Assembly (NCBI GenBank): GCA_032718865.1 | Contig: JALUTQ010000037.1 | Coordinates: 186,001 to 250,000, forward strand | Length of the DNA stretch: 64,000 nt | Source of the DNA: Tilletia caries | Taxonomy: Eukaryota > Basidiomycota > Exobasidiomycetes > Tilletiales > Tilletiaceae | Direction: 5' to 3' | In this document: in pieces, positions 1 to 9,281 of the stretch | Position numbering within the stretch: the first letter of the stretch is position 1 | Layout of the letters: each line of letters starts with the position of its first letter | Program-made: the position numbers and the translations under genes | The notes under the pieces: model-generated | Seen by the model: the letters and a program-made list of their open reading frames with translations, nothing else | Databases searched by the model: none | Told to the model about the DNA's origin: nothing

Positions 1-71
1 GAAGAAGATTGAATGAAATCAGAGGAGAGGAAGATGCATGTGGACTGTGGTATTGCAGGAAGACACAGAGA

Positions 72-370
72 CTATTCGATCTGCAGGGTAACAAATTCTT
101 CGTACACGATGTTGTTTACTGTGGATGATGTGTCGGCGGGGAGGTATGTGCGGACGTCGTGACGACAGCGAGTTCGTGAAAGACATGCGTATCGTTGACC
201 GTGCGCTAAGATAGGGACGGTGCAATCAATGACGGATTGGTCGAGCGTAAGGCCCTGGCAGCTGTGAAAGGTTGCCGCGTACGCGGCTCGAAGGGCAAAT
301 TGGCGACGAAGGAGCTTGAAGGGACTCCCAATCGGCGTGAACTCGAAAACAATACGTGGAATAGCATGGG
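72..370 (-). pseudogene. Helitron/PIF1-type helicase, C-terminal fragment
   Basis: The end of the open frame 656-72 matches the last motifs of Helitron/PIF1 superfamily 1B helicases. A segment reading FHSCQGLTLD corresponds to motif V and HGQRYACLSRTR to motif VI with its arginine finger. Everything upstream in the frame (656-370) is Ser/Pro/Thr-rich and looks like chance reading of repeat DNA. Walker A and B are absent, so the fragment cannot be a working helicase. It is clearly diverged from the helicase at 15,050-17,344 and may come from a different Helitron subfamily. Confidence 0.65.
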
Positions 371-932
371 TGGCGCCGGTGGAGAGTCGTTGAATCCCGA
401 TGCTGGCCGTGGATACGGTGGTAGGTGGAGAGTGAAAGAGACCGTAGATGGGAAGAGAGAGAGACTGCGGTGACTGGTGAATGACCGAAGACGTCTCGCA
501 CAGAGGGCGAGAGAGAGAGATCAAGAGGGTGTCGGTGAAAGAACTGCTGGAAAAAAAATCAGTATATGGGTGAAGAAGTGGAGTGGTCAGTGGTGGTGGA
601 CGCCGTGGTGGTAAGTCAGTGGTGAGAGTCGAGGTGAACACTCCGGAGACTTTCAAAATTTGTCACCCCGATTCAGCGCACGGACCACCGCTGTCACAGC
701 AGAGCAGCCGCACAAAGCAGGAGCAACATATGGATTTGAGATAACAATAACGTTTGCTCCTTATGAGGGACTGAAGCAAAATGGGAGCCCGCGGGATGGA
801 AGTGAGCCCTTCCGGAAATAAAAAAACGCCCAAAGGGCTCCCACCAATCCTCCCCGAACCCTCATGTTTCATGGTGGCCACCCACGGTTAAGCCGGCAAT
901 CCCCATGCAATGCCATTTTTACAATCATTTTT

Positions 933-1016
933 GATTGCATCGGGGTTTGAACCCCGGACATTTATCTGTCCGTAGAAAAACAAGGAAGCATCCAACTCCA
1001 CTAAGCCACAGAACAG
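933..1016 (-). other. tRNA-like (Pol III type-2 promoter-like) module, copy A
   Basis: On the minus strand the block carries an A-box-like TGGCTTAGTGG, then a small hairpin of GGACA and TGTCC placed like a long variable arm, then a perfect T-arm-like stem (CGGGG, loop TTCAAAC, CCCCG) that contains a B-box. The acceptor ends do not pair and no convincing anticodon stem forms, so this is not a functional tRNA gene. A second copy lies at 21,604-21,687 in the same position relative to the Helitron 5' region. Confidence 0.6.
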
Positions 1017-1553
1017 ATCTAATGTACACCTGTCGCTCCCACATTGCTGTTGTTATACACTGATGTACTACTGTAGTAGAAGAGCAAGCAATTGGCTGTT
1101 GCAACTGGCAACCGATGACGGGGTTCATTTTGATCAAGCAGCAACATTAAAAGCGCTGCTTGCTTTCCTGTCGGGCTCACCCGGACCGTACCCCGCCGCG
1201 ACCGACGCCGAAATGAAGAACATGAGATGAGATTGGCCGCGAAATAAGAAGAGAATTTGCATGAAAGAAATAAGGGACAGGTACACCCTCCTCAAGCCAT
1301 AACCAGCTCATCCATATATGCACTAACGTTGTCCCCGGAGTGATGCGGAGGGCTCCGCCTCCGCACTTCCAAATTCCGCCGGAATTTTGACTTTTTGAGG
1401 CGAGCTCCGCCTCCGCAGACTAATACCTTATACAGAGCTGAAAAAATCAGCTCCACGTTCCGACAGAATTTTACAAAAGTTGAAATCCCAGCTCCACGCT
1501 CCGCGTTTTTTCTGTGCGATTTCATGATACTCCCCCGTGTTTCGTGTATGCGG

Positions 1554-2999
1554 TAAGGATCTTCCCGGAGTAGGCCCCGGAGTAGCATTCCCCGGAGCTC
1601 CGCGGACTCCGGGGAACGCTCTGCGCGGGTACGGAGCACGGAGCGAGATTTGAGCGTATTTTACTAGCTTTAGATTTGCGGAGCTACTCCGCAAAGATAT
1701 GGCTGCGACTCCCCGGAGCACGGAGTGAGTTTGCTTGCATTGTCAAAAAAGCCCCGGAGTACGGAGCAGACCCCGGAGTCCGTCGGACTCCGGGGATGGC
1801 AAAGTGGGTCACGTGATGGCCAAAAATGAGTCACGTGACCGGTTTTTGAGGGATTTCTCGGCCGAATCATGTCGAAATACTGTGTATTTCAGCTTTTTGG
1901 GGGCAGTAAGCTAAGGAAAGGCGTCACCTCCGCGCTCTCGGCGGAGTTCCGCGTCCTCCGCGCCTTCGTACCGCAAAACTCCGCCGATTTTCCTCCGCCG
2001 GAGGACGTCCTCCGTACCGCGGAGGCTAACAGCGGAGGGGCGGACGGAAAAGTACCGCCAACGACTTGAACGCGGACGGAGGGCGGAGGAGTTTGAGGTT
2101 CCCGGACTTGAGCGCGGACGGAGGTGTGGACAGCCCCAACTTCGGCGGAGTTCCGGCGGAACTCCGCGCCTCCGCGCTTACTCCGCTCTGAGACTGAAAA
2201 CCCAGGGGTTATACGGGGTCTCTCATATTGAAGGGGTCTCAGAAGACGGAGTCTCGGGTTTCATATCACGTGATCGCTAGTCACACCGGAGTCTCAAGAC
2301 TTGAGACCCCCCTTCAAATGATTTTTTTCGCCGAGTTAAGCAAGTAACTCCAAAGTCTGAGACCAAGACTTGGGTCAGCAAGTTGGGATCGCGGAGGCGC
2401 GGAACTCCGCCGGAACTCCGCCGGAGGAAGGCGGACGGAGCTTCCCTCCTTGGAAAACTCCGCCTACCCACCGCGGACGGAGGAGGCGGCCTCGGTGAGG
2501 ACCACCCTGCTACGGCGGACGGAATGATACCGGCCTTGCTGACACCACTGTCTTGGGCGGACGGAATGATCCGCCCAAAAAAGGGCGCGGAGTTTTGGCG
2601 GAGGTAGGCGGGCGGAGGCGCGGAGGCGCGGAGTTCCTCCGCGCCTTTCCTTACAGTAAGCCCTTGGAAAGGAATGATAAAGACTTTTAAAGCTGCGATT
2701 GAACTGTTACGATGAGACTTGACCTTCTCCTGAGCTCATGTTGGACTCATTTCATGACACTCCGGAGTACCCCGGAGTCCGCGGAGCTATTTTGCGGAGC
2801 ACGGAGTCCGCCTGTGAAAAATATACGGAGCACGGAGTAGATTCTTGTGCGCAGCCGCAACTTCGACGGAGCACGGAGTGCTCGCCAGCTGATCACCAGA
2901 AATTTTGCGGAGCGCGGAGCTGGCCAGAGCTCAGACGGAGCTGAGCGGAGCGTCGCCCCGGAGTCCGGGCTCCGGGGATCTACTCCGGGAAGATCCTTA
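1554..2999. mobile_element. Nested hAT-like TIR element (family B), 8-bp target duplication
   Basis: The termini TAAGGATCTTCCCGGAGTA and TACTCCGGGAAGATCCTTA are perfect inverted repeats. They are flanked by the direct duplication GTATGCGG at 1546-1553 and 3000-3007. The uninterrupted family-A copy at 9.57-10.33 kb has this octamer once at the matching position, which proves the insertion. Eight-base duplications and TAAGG-type ends fit the hAT superfamily. Non-coding. The interior has paired GTCACGTGA motifs (about 1806-1840). It is itself interrupted by 1912-2653. Confidence 0.88.
1912..2653. mobile_element. Third-level nested hAT-like TIR element (family C)
   Basis: Ends TAAGGAAAGGCG and CGCCTTTCCTTA are inverted, flanked by direct duplications CAGTAAGC at 1904-1911 and 2654-2661. 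The element is 742 bp, dense in TCCGCGG/CCGCGGA-type motifs, with a central AT-richer block of GAGTCTC/GAGACT repeats (2,190-2,390) that may be a further insertion. TCACGTGA occurs near 2,265. No reading frame resembles a transposase. It sits inside family B, which sits inside family A, so it is the youngest of the three. Confidence 0.87.
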
Positions 3000-3308
3000 G
3001 TATGCGGAGCTTGGAATTCCGCGGAATTCCGTCGCAGCGCAGTGGTGGCTTAAGTTGCTCTCAGGCGACTCTAATATAATCAGAGCTGTACATTCACCGT
3101 CTGAAATTTTTGCGGTTTTGACTCCAGTGCTATTTTGAGGTTCTCAACGGATGATGATTCCTGTTCTATCCCCGGAGCGTGTCTCGACAATGCCTATTTT
3201 TTTTTCGGAATTCCGCCGGAAGTTTCACAATATTTTGACGACTCCGCGCTCCGCACTTTTGGACAGTGGGCCCAGGATAGGGCTCCGCGCTCCGCGTAAA
3301 TTCCGGCC

Positions 3309-4603
3309 GCCGGATGTCGACGGAGATCTCCGCGGAGATTTTCTCCGCTGTCACGTCTCCGCGGCGTCTCCGTGCCACTCTCTCGGAGCTCCATCTCCTC
3401 TCCGTGTTTGCTGCGGAGATTGCACGGAGCTTCGGCCTATCTCCGCCATTTTCTAGGGCCTCTGACGCCATCTCCGTCTCCGCGTTTGAAAATGTAAGGG
3501 CTGAGCGTCTCCTTCCGCGGCCGCCATAGACTGCCCTCCTCATACAGCATCTCCCTCCGCAATTTTTTTGGCGTCTCCGGCGTAACTCCGCGTCTCCGCT
3601 ACTAAGTGACTCGTCTCCGCGAATCAAAATCAGTCGAAATTATTTGCATTTAGAATTTTAAACAGTCACAAACTTACAAGTCTCTTCAACGCATCTACTG
3701 GCTACTGCTCGTGTTCCGAAAACCTCCTCATCGGATTTCCCACTCATTCATATTCCGGTCTCGTCAGCATCCGTTCGTATATGCTTTGAGGATCCTGCCA
3801 AGTGCCATAGCCGCCGATTCCTCGAAACTACTCGTCCCAGTTTGACCACCTTCAGTAGGTGACGAAGTGGTGTGATATGGCATATGGTGCCCAGCCTTTG
3901 AGAAAAGCCGCTCGACATCCACCGAGGTTGCCGGTGCGAAAAAAAGGTCCAGCGCCCAGATCTCTTCCTCCGCTGGGCGCTGCTAAGTGACTCATCTCCC
4001 TCAAGTTCGACGATCCAACGACTACTCTGATCATTTGCATCTTTCTTTTGAGCATCATAGATTTAATAAAGGCCTTCCTTGACCGTTCTGGAGGAGAAGC
4101 TGGTGAAGATTCGGCACCAGTGAGCGGTGGGGGTGCGTCGGAGATTAGCCCGGGGCCAGGATCGGCGACCTGTCCCAGACCTGAGACCCCCGCACGTGAC
4201 ATGAGACTTTTGTCCAATCGATGAGACTCGCAAAAACTCCGCTGAAACTCCAGAGTCTCATGCGGTTTCACGGAGTTTCCACGGAGACGAGTCACTTAGC
4301 AGCAGAGACGCGGAGTTACGCCGGAGATGCAGCGGAGATGGTATTTTTACCGAGCGTCTCCGCAACTCCGCGATTTTGGCAGCAAGCTGAAGCGTCTCCC
4401 TCCGCTGTTTTTCAGGCAGCTTAGCCGAACAAACATCTCCCTCCGCGATGAATGACCGGCGGAAAGGAGGTCTCCGCGGAGATTGGCTCGTCTCCGCGAG
4501 CGTCTCCGAGGCTGACGGCGGAGAAAAACTCGCGAAGATTTGCTCCGCGGAGACGCGGAAACGCGGAGCTCCGCAAAAACCGCGGAGATGGTCGACATCC
4601 TTA
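3309..4603 (-). mobile_element. hAT element relic (family D) with a transposase remnant, inserted in family A
   Basis: The right end is GTCGACATCCTTA and the left end GCCGGATGTCGAC, so the inverted repeat GGATGTCGAC is intact and the left terminal bases have mutated. Flanks TTCCGGCC (3301-3308) and TTCCGGCG (4604-4611) form a 7-of-8 target duplication. The 1.3-kb element keeps the C-terminal part of a hAT transposase on the minus strand. The block 4,150-4,260 with TGAGAC/GTCTCA motifs looks like extra inserted DNA. Family D is the only TAAGG-ended family here with transposase homology. Confidence 0.78.
3700..4150 (-). pseudogene. hAT transposase, C-terminal dimerisation domain relic
   Basis: Read on the minus strand, a frame near 3,990-3,900 encodes the hallmark of the hAT dimerisation region, with a stretch reading LFFAPATSVDVERLFSKAG. 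The same region, better preserved, is present in direct orientation at 11,765-12,180. Frameshifts and the loss of the RNase-H-like catalytic part make it non-functional. It identifies the surrounding TIR element as hAT rather than another cut-and-paste class. Confidence 0.75.
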
Positions 4604-4743
4604 TTCCGGCGGAGTCCGTGCTTTTTTAAGATTGGAGATTCCTCAGAAGTGAGCTCTACGCTCCGCCTCCGGCGGAGCCCTCCGACGGAGGAGTGCGGAG
4701 TCCGCAAAACCTCAGCTCCGCGTTAACTCCGGGGACAACCTTA

Positions 4744-6340
4744 GCACCAGTACCTTTATCTTATCTCGTCCTCTTATATCCTCTCGGCTCTTCCTCCCTT
4801 TTCTCTCACGCACCCCACATGGCAACAGCCTCCACCTCTACTCTCTCACGCTTTTCTTCCAGTCAAACCTTTTCTTTACGCTCCCCATTGTACTTAGTGC
4901 TCGCTTCTGATCATTCATTGACTTTGCATTGGCACACCTTCTTGGTTTTGGGCTCTGGATTCCCCTCTCTCATCTCCGACACAAGAAGAAATTTGACAAC
5001 TTGTGCAAGAGCGTCAAGCCGACCGGTGAGTTTGTCAGCAGTCAGACACTTGTACTGATTACTTACTGAGGAAGACTCTCGGATCTGATACCTGGAGGTA
5101 GCTGCCCTCGATTCCGTAGCTGCCGGCAGCAATGAGGCAGCTCCCTGCGAACGTTACTCAACAGGGACAGGGCCGTACGGGATGATCAATTCCGCCTAGA
5201 CCGAATCCTTGCCGGTGCGGTGAGTGGGCGAGTATCTGCATCGCTCTGGCAGTGAGTCTTGATGGAGATCGGAACTGACAGATGGCAACCCGACGAAATT
5301 AGAACAGGTCATTGTAGCTGAGCAGGTAGGCCTCAACTTCTGTGACGCGTCGCGGGTCGCGTGTCTCCTCTTTCCTTCTCTTATCTAAAATTTTGCCAAT
5401 GGCATGTCCTGAGCTGGTTAAATATTACAATGTTCTCGCTGGGCAAAAGGCCCTACAGTAGCTTTTAACGCTATTTTGGCCTCAGGATTTGGCCTTCTGA
5501 TTTGTGCAGCGTCTGAGACGCGTCTCAGTCGCGTCTGCTCATAAAGCTTTTTGCCGCGTCCCCCGACGCGTTGCACAAGGATTGAGCGTTGACGGACGCG
5601 ACTCCAACGCGTCCCGATACATATAGAAATACATAAACATATAGATGTTGAAGATTGCATCTTTATAGCAACCTCCACATGGTTGTGACCTTTCCACAGT
5701 CTTTCCTATATAGATGAGACCCTTAGTCTCATTTGTGAGTTTGTGACTCCACTTCCAGTCTCATCAATTCCTGCGTTTGTGACACGAAATCGTCGCGCAA
5801 CGATGTGGCACACGTTGTTCATTGCGCAATGGCTGTCCTCCCCCTGTACCCACAAAGCTATATAAGCAGGCACTTTCCACCACCACTGTTTCCCCCGCTC
5901 CTATTGAAAATTCACTACACACGTTCCTGCTTCCACTCTCCCTCGTCACCTCCTCACCTTTGACCTCGTCCTCCTCATCTTTTACCTTCTCGCCCTCATC
6001 CTTGACTTCCCCGTCAAAGGTTACATCCCTTCCGTATCTTCAGGCATGGGCTAGAGTTCTGGCAGCACGTCACTTCGCCCTCATTGCGAGGGGGTACTAC
6101 GTAGCTGACCGTCCGACACCGAACCTGAGATACTGGGATTGCTCCTGCGACTCGTCAAGCGACTTCGGCCTCTCTCCTCCACCTTGTCAGTCCTCCCAAG
6201 GTGAGTAGTCGAGCACTGGGCACCTAGCATTTACAACAGATTAAGAGTCTGACTAGCTCTGCTCCCTTCTTCCCTCTGCTCCTGTCCTTGGACTTTCTTC
6301 TCGTCCTCGTCCTCGTCGATCTCGTCTCTGCCATCCTCGA
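4744..6340. other. Gene-free stretch with GACGCG palindromes and an LTR/promoter-like segment
   Basis: No convincing coding region. Palindromic GACGCG/CGCGTC motifs cluster at 5,340-5,620, in the same style as the motif-rich TIR elements, but no terminal repeats were found. Near 5,705-5,765 GAGACT/AGTCTC motifs recur. A CTATATAAGCAGG box at about 5,861 lies upstream of the Copia relic and resembles GTATATAAGCAGC at about 11,012. It may be the promoter of a decayed Copia LTR. Confidence 0.4.
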
Positions 6341-6802
6341 CCTCGTCTTCATCGACTTTGACTTTCGACCTTGTCCTCACGAATCGCTGGTTCTCCACGA
6401 TTGCTGTCGGTTCTCCGCTTGCCGCTGGTTCTCCACCGCCTGCCGACCTACCACTCTGTTCTCGGTGCTGCTTCTGGTCCTCCTGGCACACCTCGACCTT
6501 CGATCACACCTTGTCGGTCCTCCCAAGTCGGATCCAAGGTTTTCTTCAAGCATCCAAGGCCCGAGCAAGACTTGCCTTTCGGCTGTCTCTCTTCGTTCTT
6601 GTGCCCTCGCTGGCCTCGACCTCCTCGACCGCAAGTCGCGACTTCGAGAGGATTTCTTCTGCTCTGCGTCGCCTTCGATCTCGTCCTGCGGTTTCTGCGT
6701 TCTCACTACCGCCTCGTCCTCGACTCTCCAGTCTTCTCGACCTCCAATCCTCTTCTTTCTTCGGCCCTCGGTCTTCTTCCTTCCCTGCCTCTCTTCTTCG
6801 GC

Positions 6803-8610
6803 ATGGACGACACCAACTCCTCCGCCATCTCCGGCATTCCTGCCCTCGTCGGCCTCGAAAACTTCTTCGCCTGGCGAGAGGCAATCGAGCCCGTCTTCAT
6901 CGGCATCCGCGCGTTCGGCATTGTCCGCGGCGTCGAGACTCAGTCAGCTCTGCCGCCCAACACCACCTCCACCGATGTGCGCCTGTCCGGGTCCTGGAAG
7001 GACAGGGACGCCAAGGCCATGTCATACCTCCGCAAGACGGTCAGCAAGGCCCTCAAGGCCATGATTTGAGACCTCTCCTCGTCCGCCGACATGTGGTCCC
7101 TCCTCGCCAGTCTTCACGACTTGGGTTCCTCGGATCATCGGAGCGCCATCAACCGCAAGATGGCGAACCTCTGTCTCGACGAAGGTGGAGACATGGTCCA
7201 GCACCTCCACTCCTACATGGAGCTGGTGGCTGAGGCGAGCGCGGCGGGTCCTCCTTGGGGCACGGAGGACAATGACAAGTGCGACCGTTTCCTCGGCACC
7301 CTTCCTCATTCGCTCAGGTTGTCAGGACGGAATGGCGGCAGCTTCCGAAGGACGAGCGGACCTTTTTGCAGCTCGTCCGGGTCTACAACGAGGAGAACGA
7401 TTCTCAGAAGCACACGGCGGAGCGCAGCGCCAACGCCATGGCAATGGCCGCTGCCAGCCAACATCTCCACATCGCCATCAAGGGCGTGGCAAACAAGGCC
7501 CGCTCCGGCAAGTCCTCTTCGAGTGGCGGCAAAAAGAAGTCTTCTTCTTCGCCTTCTTCTTCTCAGGCGACGTCCGGCAGCAGCAAGGGCAAGGGTAACA
7601 GCAACGGCAACAGCAAGCGTCTGCTCTGCTACGGCTGTGGTGCTCGCGACCACGAAGGTCTTGATTGTCCAGTCGCGAGCCACCTTCTTCCCGGCAATGG
7701 CACGATCTGCTGGACATGCCACAAGCAAGGCCACGTCAAGTCCGAGAGTCTCAAGTCGATTTCATCGTCCGGAAAGGCTGCCGCCGCCCTCGAGTCTTTT
7801 CCAGACGCCGCCGAGATGCTCGCAGCCATGTTTGAGCCCTCCGTTCTTGCCGCCTCCACGACGTCGACCATGACTCCCTTCATGATCGACTCCGGTCGGA
7901 CGGTTTGGGAGTGGGTACACAAGCGCAAACCCTCCCTTGGCAAGACTCGAGCACCAAGTCGGACCACACCACTCCCAAGGCCTGGAAGGGACGTTTGGTC
8001 AGCTGACCGACACACCGCAGCGGCTGGGGGGTGCACAACGAGACCACGGGCATGATTGTCTTCTCCCGCAACGTCTCTTTCGGCCCCAAGCTCTCGTCCA
8101 AGGTCACCGAGTTGTCCGAGCCTCCCAACATCGTCCAGCTGGACGTGGAGCCTGGTGATCCCGGCTTCCTCGAGTACGACGAGGAAGACATTTCCGACGA
8201 TGACGCGGAGTCAGGTCCCGACGCCAATCATGTCGAACTTCCTCCTCGTGGCCGCAAACGCCCTGAGCCCGAGGGGTGAATCATGCGCCCGGCAACAGTC
8301 CTGCCGTGGCCGATCGACCTCAAGGCATTCGCCGGCTTCCTGCGCGCGCTGGCCGCGGTCAACGCTCGTCTGCTTTTCGGGACACGTACGCAGCGTTCAT
8401 GCAGGAGTCGGAGGGGTTTCTCTGCAAGATTGCCCTCGTCGACGACGACCCCACAAGCTACGGCGACGCCATGTCGAGTCCTGAGCGTCAGCAGTGGGCC
8501 AAGGCTTTCGAAGCGGAGCTGGGGTATCTGATCAAGAACGAGACGCTCGAGGAGGTGGTCCTCCCTCACGGCGCCAAGGTCGTATCGACCAAGCAGAGGT
8601 CGGCATGGGT
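6803..8610 (+). pseudogene. Copia (Ty1) retrotransposon gag-pol relic
   Basis: The frame opens with a Copia-type Gag (reads NFFAWREAIEPVF). It is interrupted by an in-frame TGA at 7067-7069, where reading resumes in the same frame, and then by a frameshift near 7,315. Two CCHC zinc knuckles follow (CYGCGARDHEGLDC, then CWTCHKQGHVKSE in which the last Cys is lost), then a protease start reading MIDSG at about 7,880. Integrase is missing. The last segment (8,395-8,600) matches the beginning of Copia reverse transcriptase (SSPERQQWAKAFEAEL). Multiple lesions make it dead; integrase and most of RT are deleted. Confidence 0.8.
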
Positions 8611-8621
8611 ATGGGTAAGTT

Positions 8622-8800
8622 GAATATCGGGGCTCCGTAGCTGACAGGTAACTTGGTTAGCTGGTCAATCTCAGACGTACCTCAGTTCAAGTATGACTTG
8701 GAACAAGGTGATGTGTCTGTATGATTGAGTGAGTGGTCACTAACAAGGAGAGTGGGTACACCGGAGAGCTGCTGCCTCTGGCGGTTCGGTTCATGTTCAC
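8622..8800 (+). repeat. LTR-like dispersed repeat, copy 1
   Basis: About 110 bp starting TGAATATCGGGGCTCCGTAG match, in reverse complement, 25,836-25,938 with few differences; weaker similarity continues to about 8,800. It begins directly after the broken Copia RT. A TG start and this position suggest a Copia LTR piece, joined here by internal deletion. No matching partner LTR flanks the element. Confidence 0.6.
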
Positions 8801-8811
8801 TTGTTCATTCT

Positions 8812-9230
8812 TCACCTCTTCCATGTGGAAATCCCTCCCGCCGGCTCTACCCGCTCAACTACCGAGCGCGACTCTTCAACTCCCCCTCCCGCGCTCGTGC
8901 TGATGGCCGCCCAAAAACAATCGAACTCCGCAATTAACGCTGTTGACCCTAGGCCGAGTTGCCTGCGTCCTTCGGTTAGCCTCGCAAACGTCACTCCTTT
9001 CGTGAGGATATCGGCCGGGTTTTCGTCTGTGTGTACCCGCCGAACCTTGATCGTCCCGTCGTTGTTGCTGTCCCGAACAAGGTGGTGATGGATGTTTGAC
9101 TGCTGGTGGCTTGATGTAGTCCAGCTCGAGATTGGTGATATTGATTGGAGGGAAGCGTGTTGTTGTACATCCCCCGCCAGTTCTCTGTGGTATAGTAAGA
9201 GTGATAATAGCCAGCAACAGACACTTTGAG
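8812..9230 (-). pseudogene. Copia RNase H C-terminal relic, opposite orientation
   Basis: A minus-strand frame contains the end of a Copia polyprotein. It carries an RNase H tail with the family signature HTDENPADILTKG near 9,010-9,050, preceded by an HHHLVRD segment like the usual HHFLRE. It lies opposite to the Copia relic at 6.8-8.6 kb, so the two come from separate insertions or from an inversion. Only about 100 codons remain. Confidence 0.7.
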
Positions 9231-9281
9231 CTTCTGCAGAAGGGCTACTGCATGCGCACAGGGCCGGAAGAGAATTTGGTA

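Larger units (their letters stand above)
1..1195 (-). mobile_element. Truncated Helitron-type relic at the left window edge
   Basis: Read on the minus strand, roughly 1195 to 500 is collinear with about 21,870 to 21,120, which is the 5' part of the intact Helitron at 12,425-21,900. Shared landmarks are the tRNA-like block, the ACATATGGATTTGAGATAAC segment and the GGTGAACACTCCGGAG segment. Downstream of this block lies a helicase C-terminal fragment (72-370), whereas the intact copy has Rep-helicase much farther away, so this copy has a large internal deletion. No Helitron 5' TC terminus is visible near 1,195; homology fades at about 1,190. The left boundary is outside the window. Confidence 0.7.
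1324..4743. mobile_element. Outer hAT-like TIR element (family A), interrupted by two insertions
   Basis: The ends are TAACGTTGTCCCCGGAGT (left) and ACTCCGGGGACAACCTTA (right), an inverted pair with one mismatch. After removing the insertions 1554-2999 and 3309-4603, the rest is collinear with the reverse complement of the intact family-A element at 9,572-10,330, which identifies it securely. It has no coding capacity and is filled with short CTCCG/CGGAG inverted motifs. Flanks (ATATGCAC and GCACCAGT) do not form a clean 8-bp duplication, so one flank may have been rearranged. Confidence 0.8.

Noticed and set aside
72..656. Whole 194-codon frame as a helicase gene
   Set aside because: Only the last third has helicase motifs; the rest is low-complexity reading of repeat sequence.
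3166..3627. 153-codon minus-strand frame and similar Arg/Ser-rich frames in the CGGAG-rich blocks (also 4,258-4,707, 4,448-4,726, 22,373-22,969)
   Set aside because: They are by-products of GC-rich inverted motifs inside non-coding TIR elements; composition is extreme and both strands give equally long frames.
1324..4743. An 8-bp target duplication for the outermost family-A copy
   Set aside because: The flanks ATATGCAC and GCACCAGT share only GCAC in shifted positions; I do not claim a duplication.
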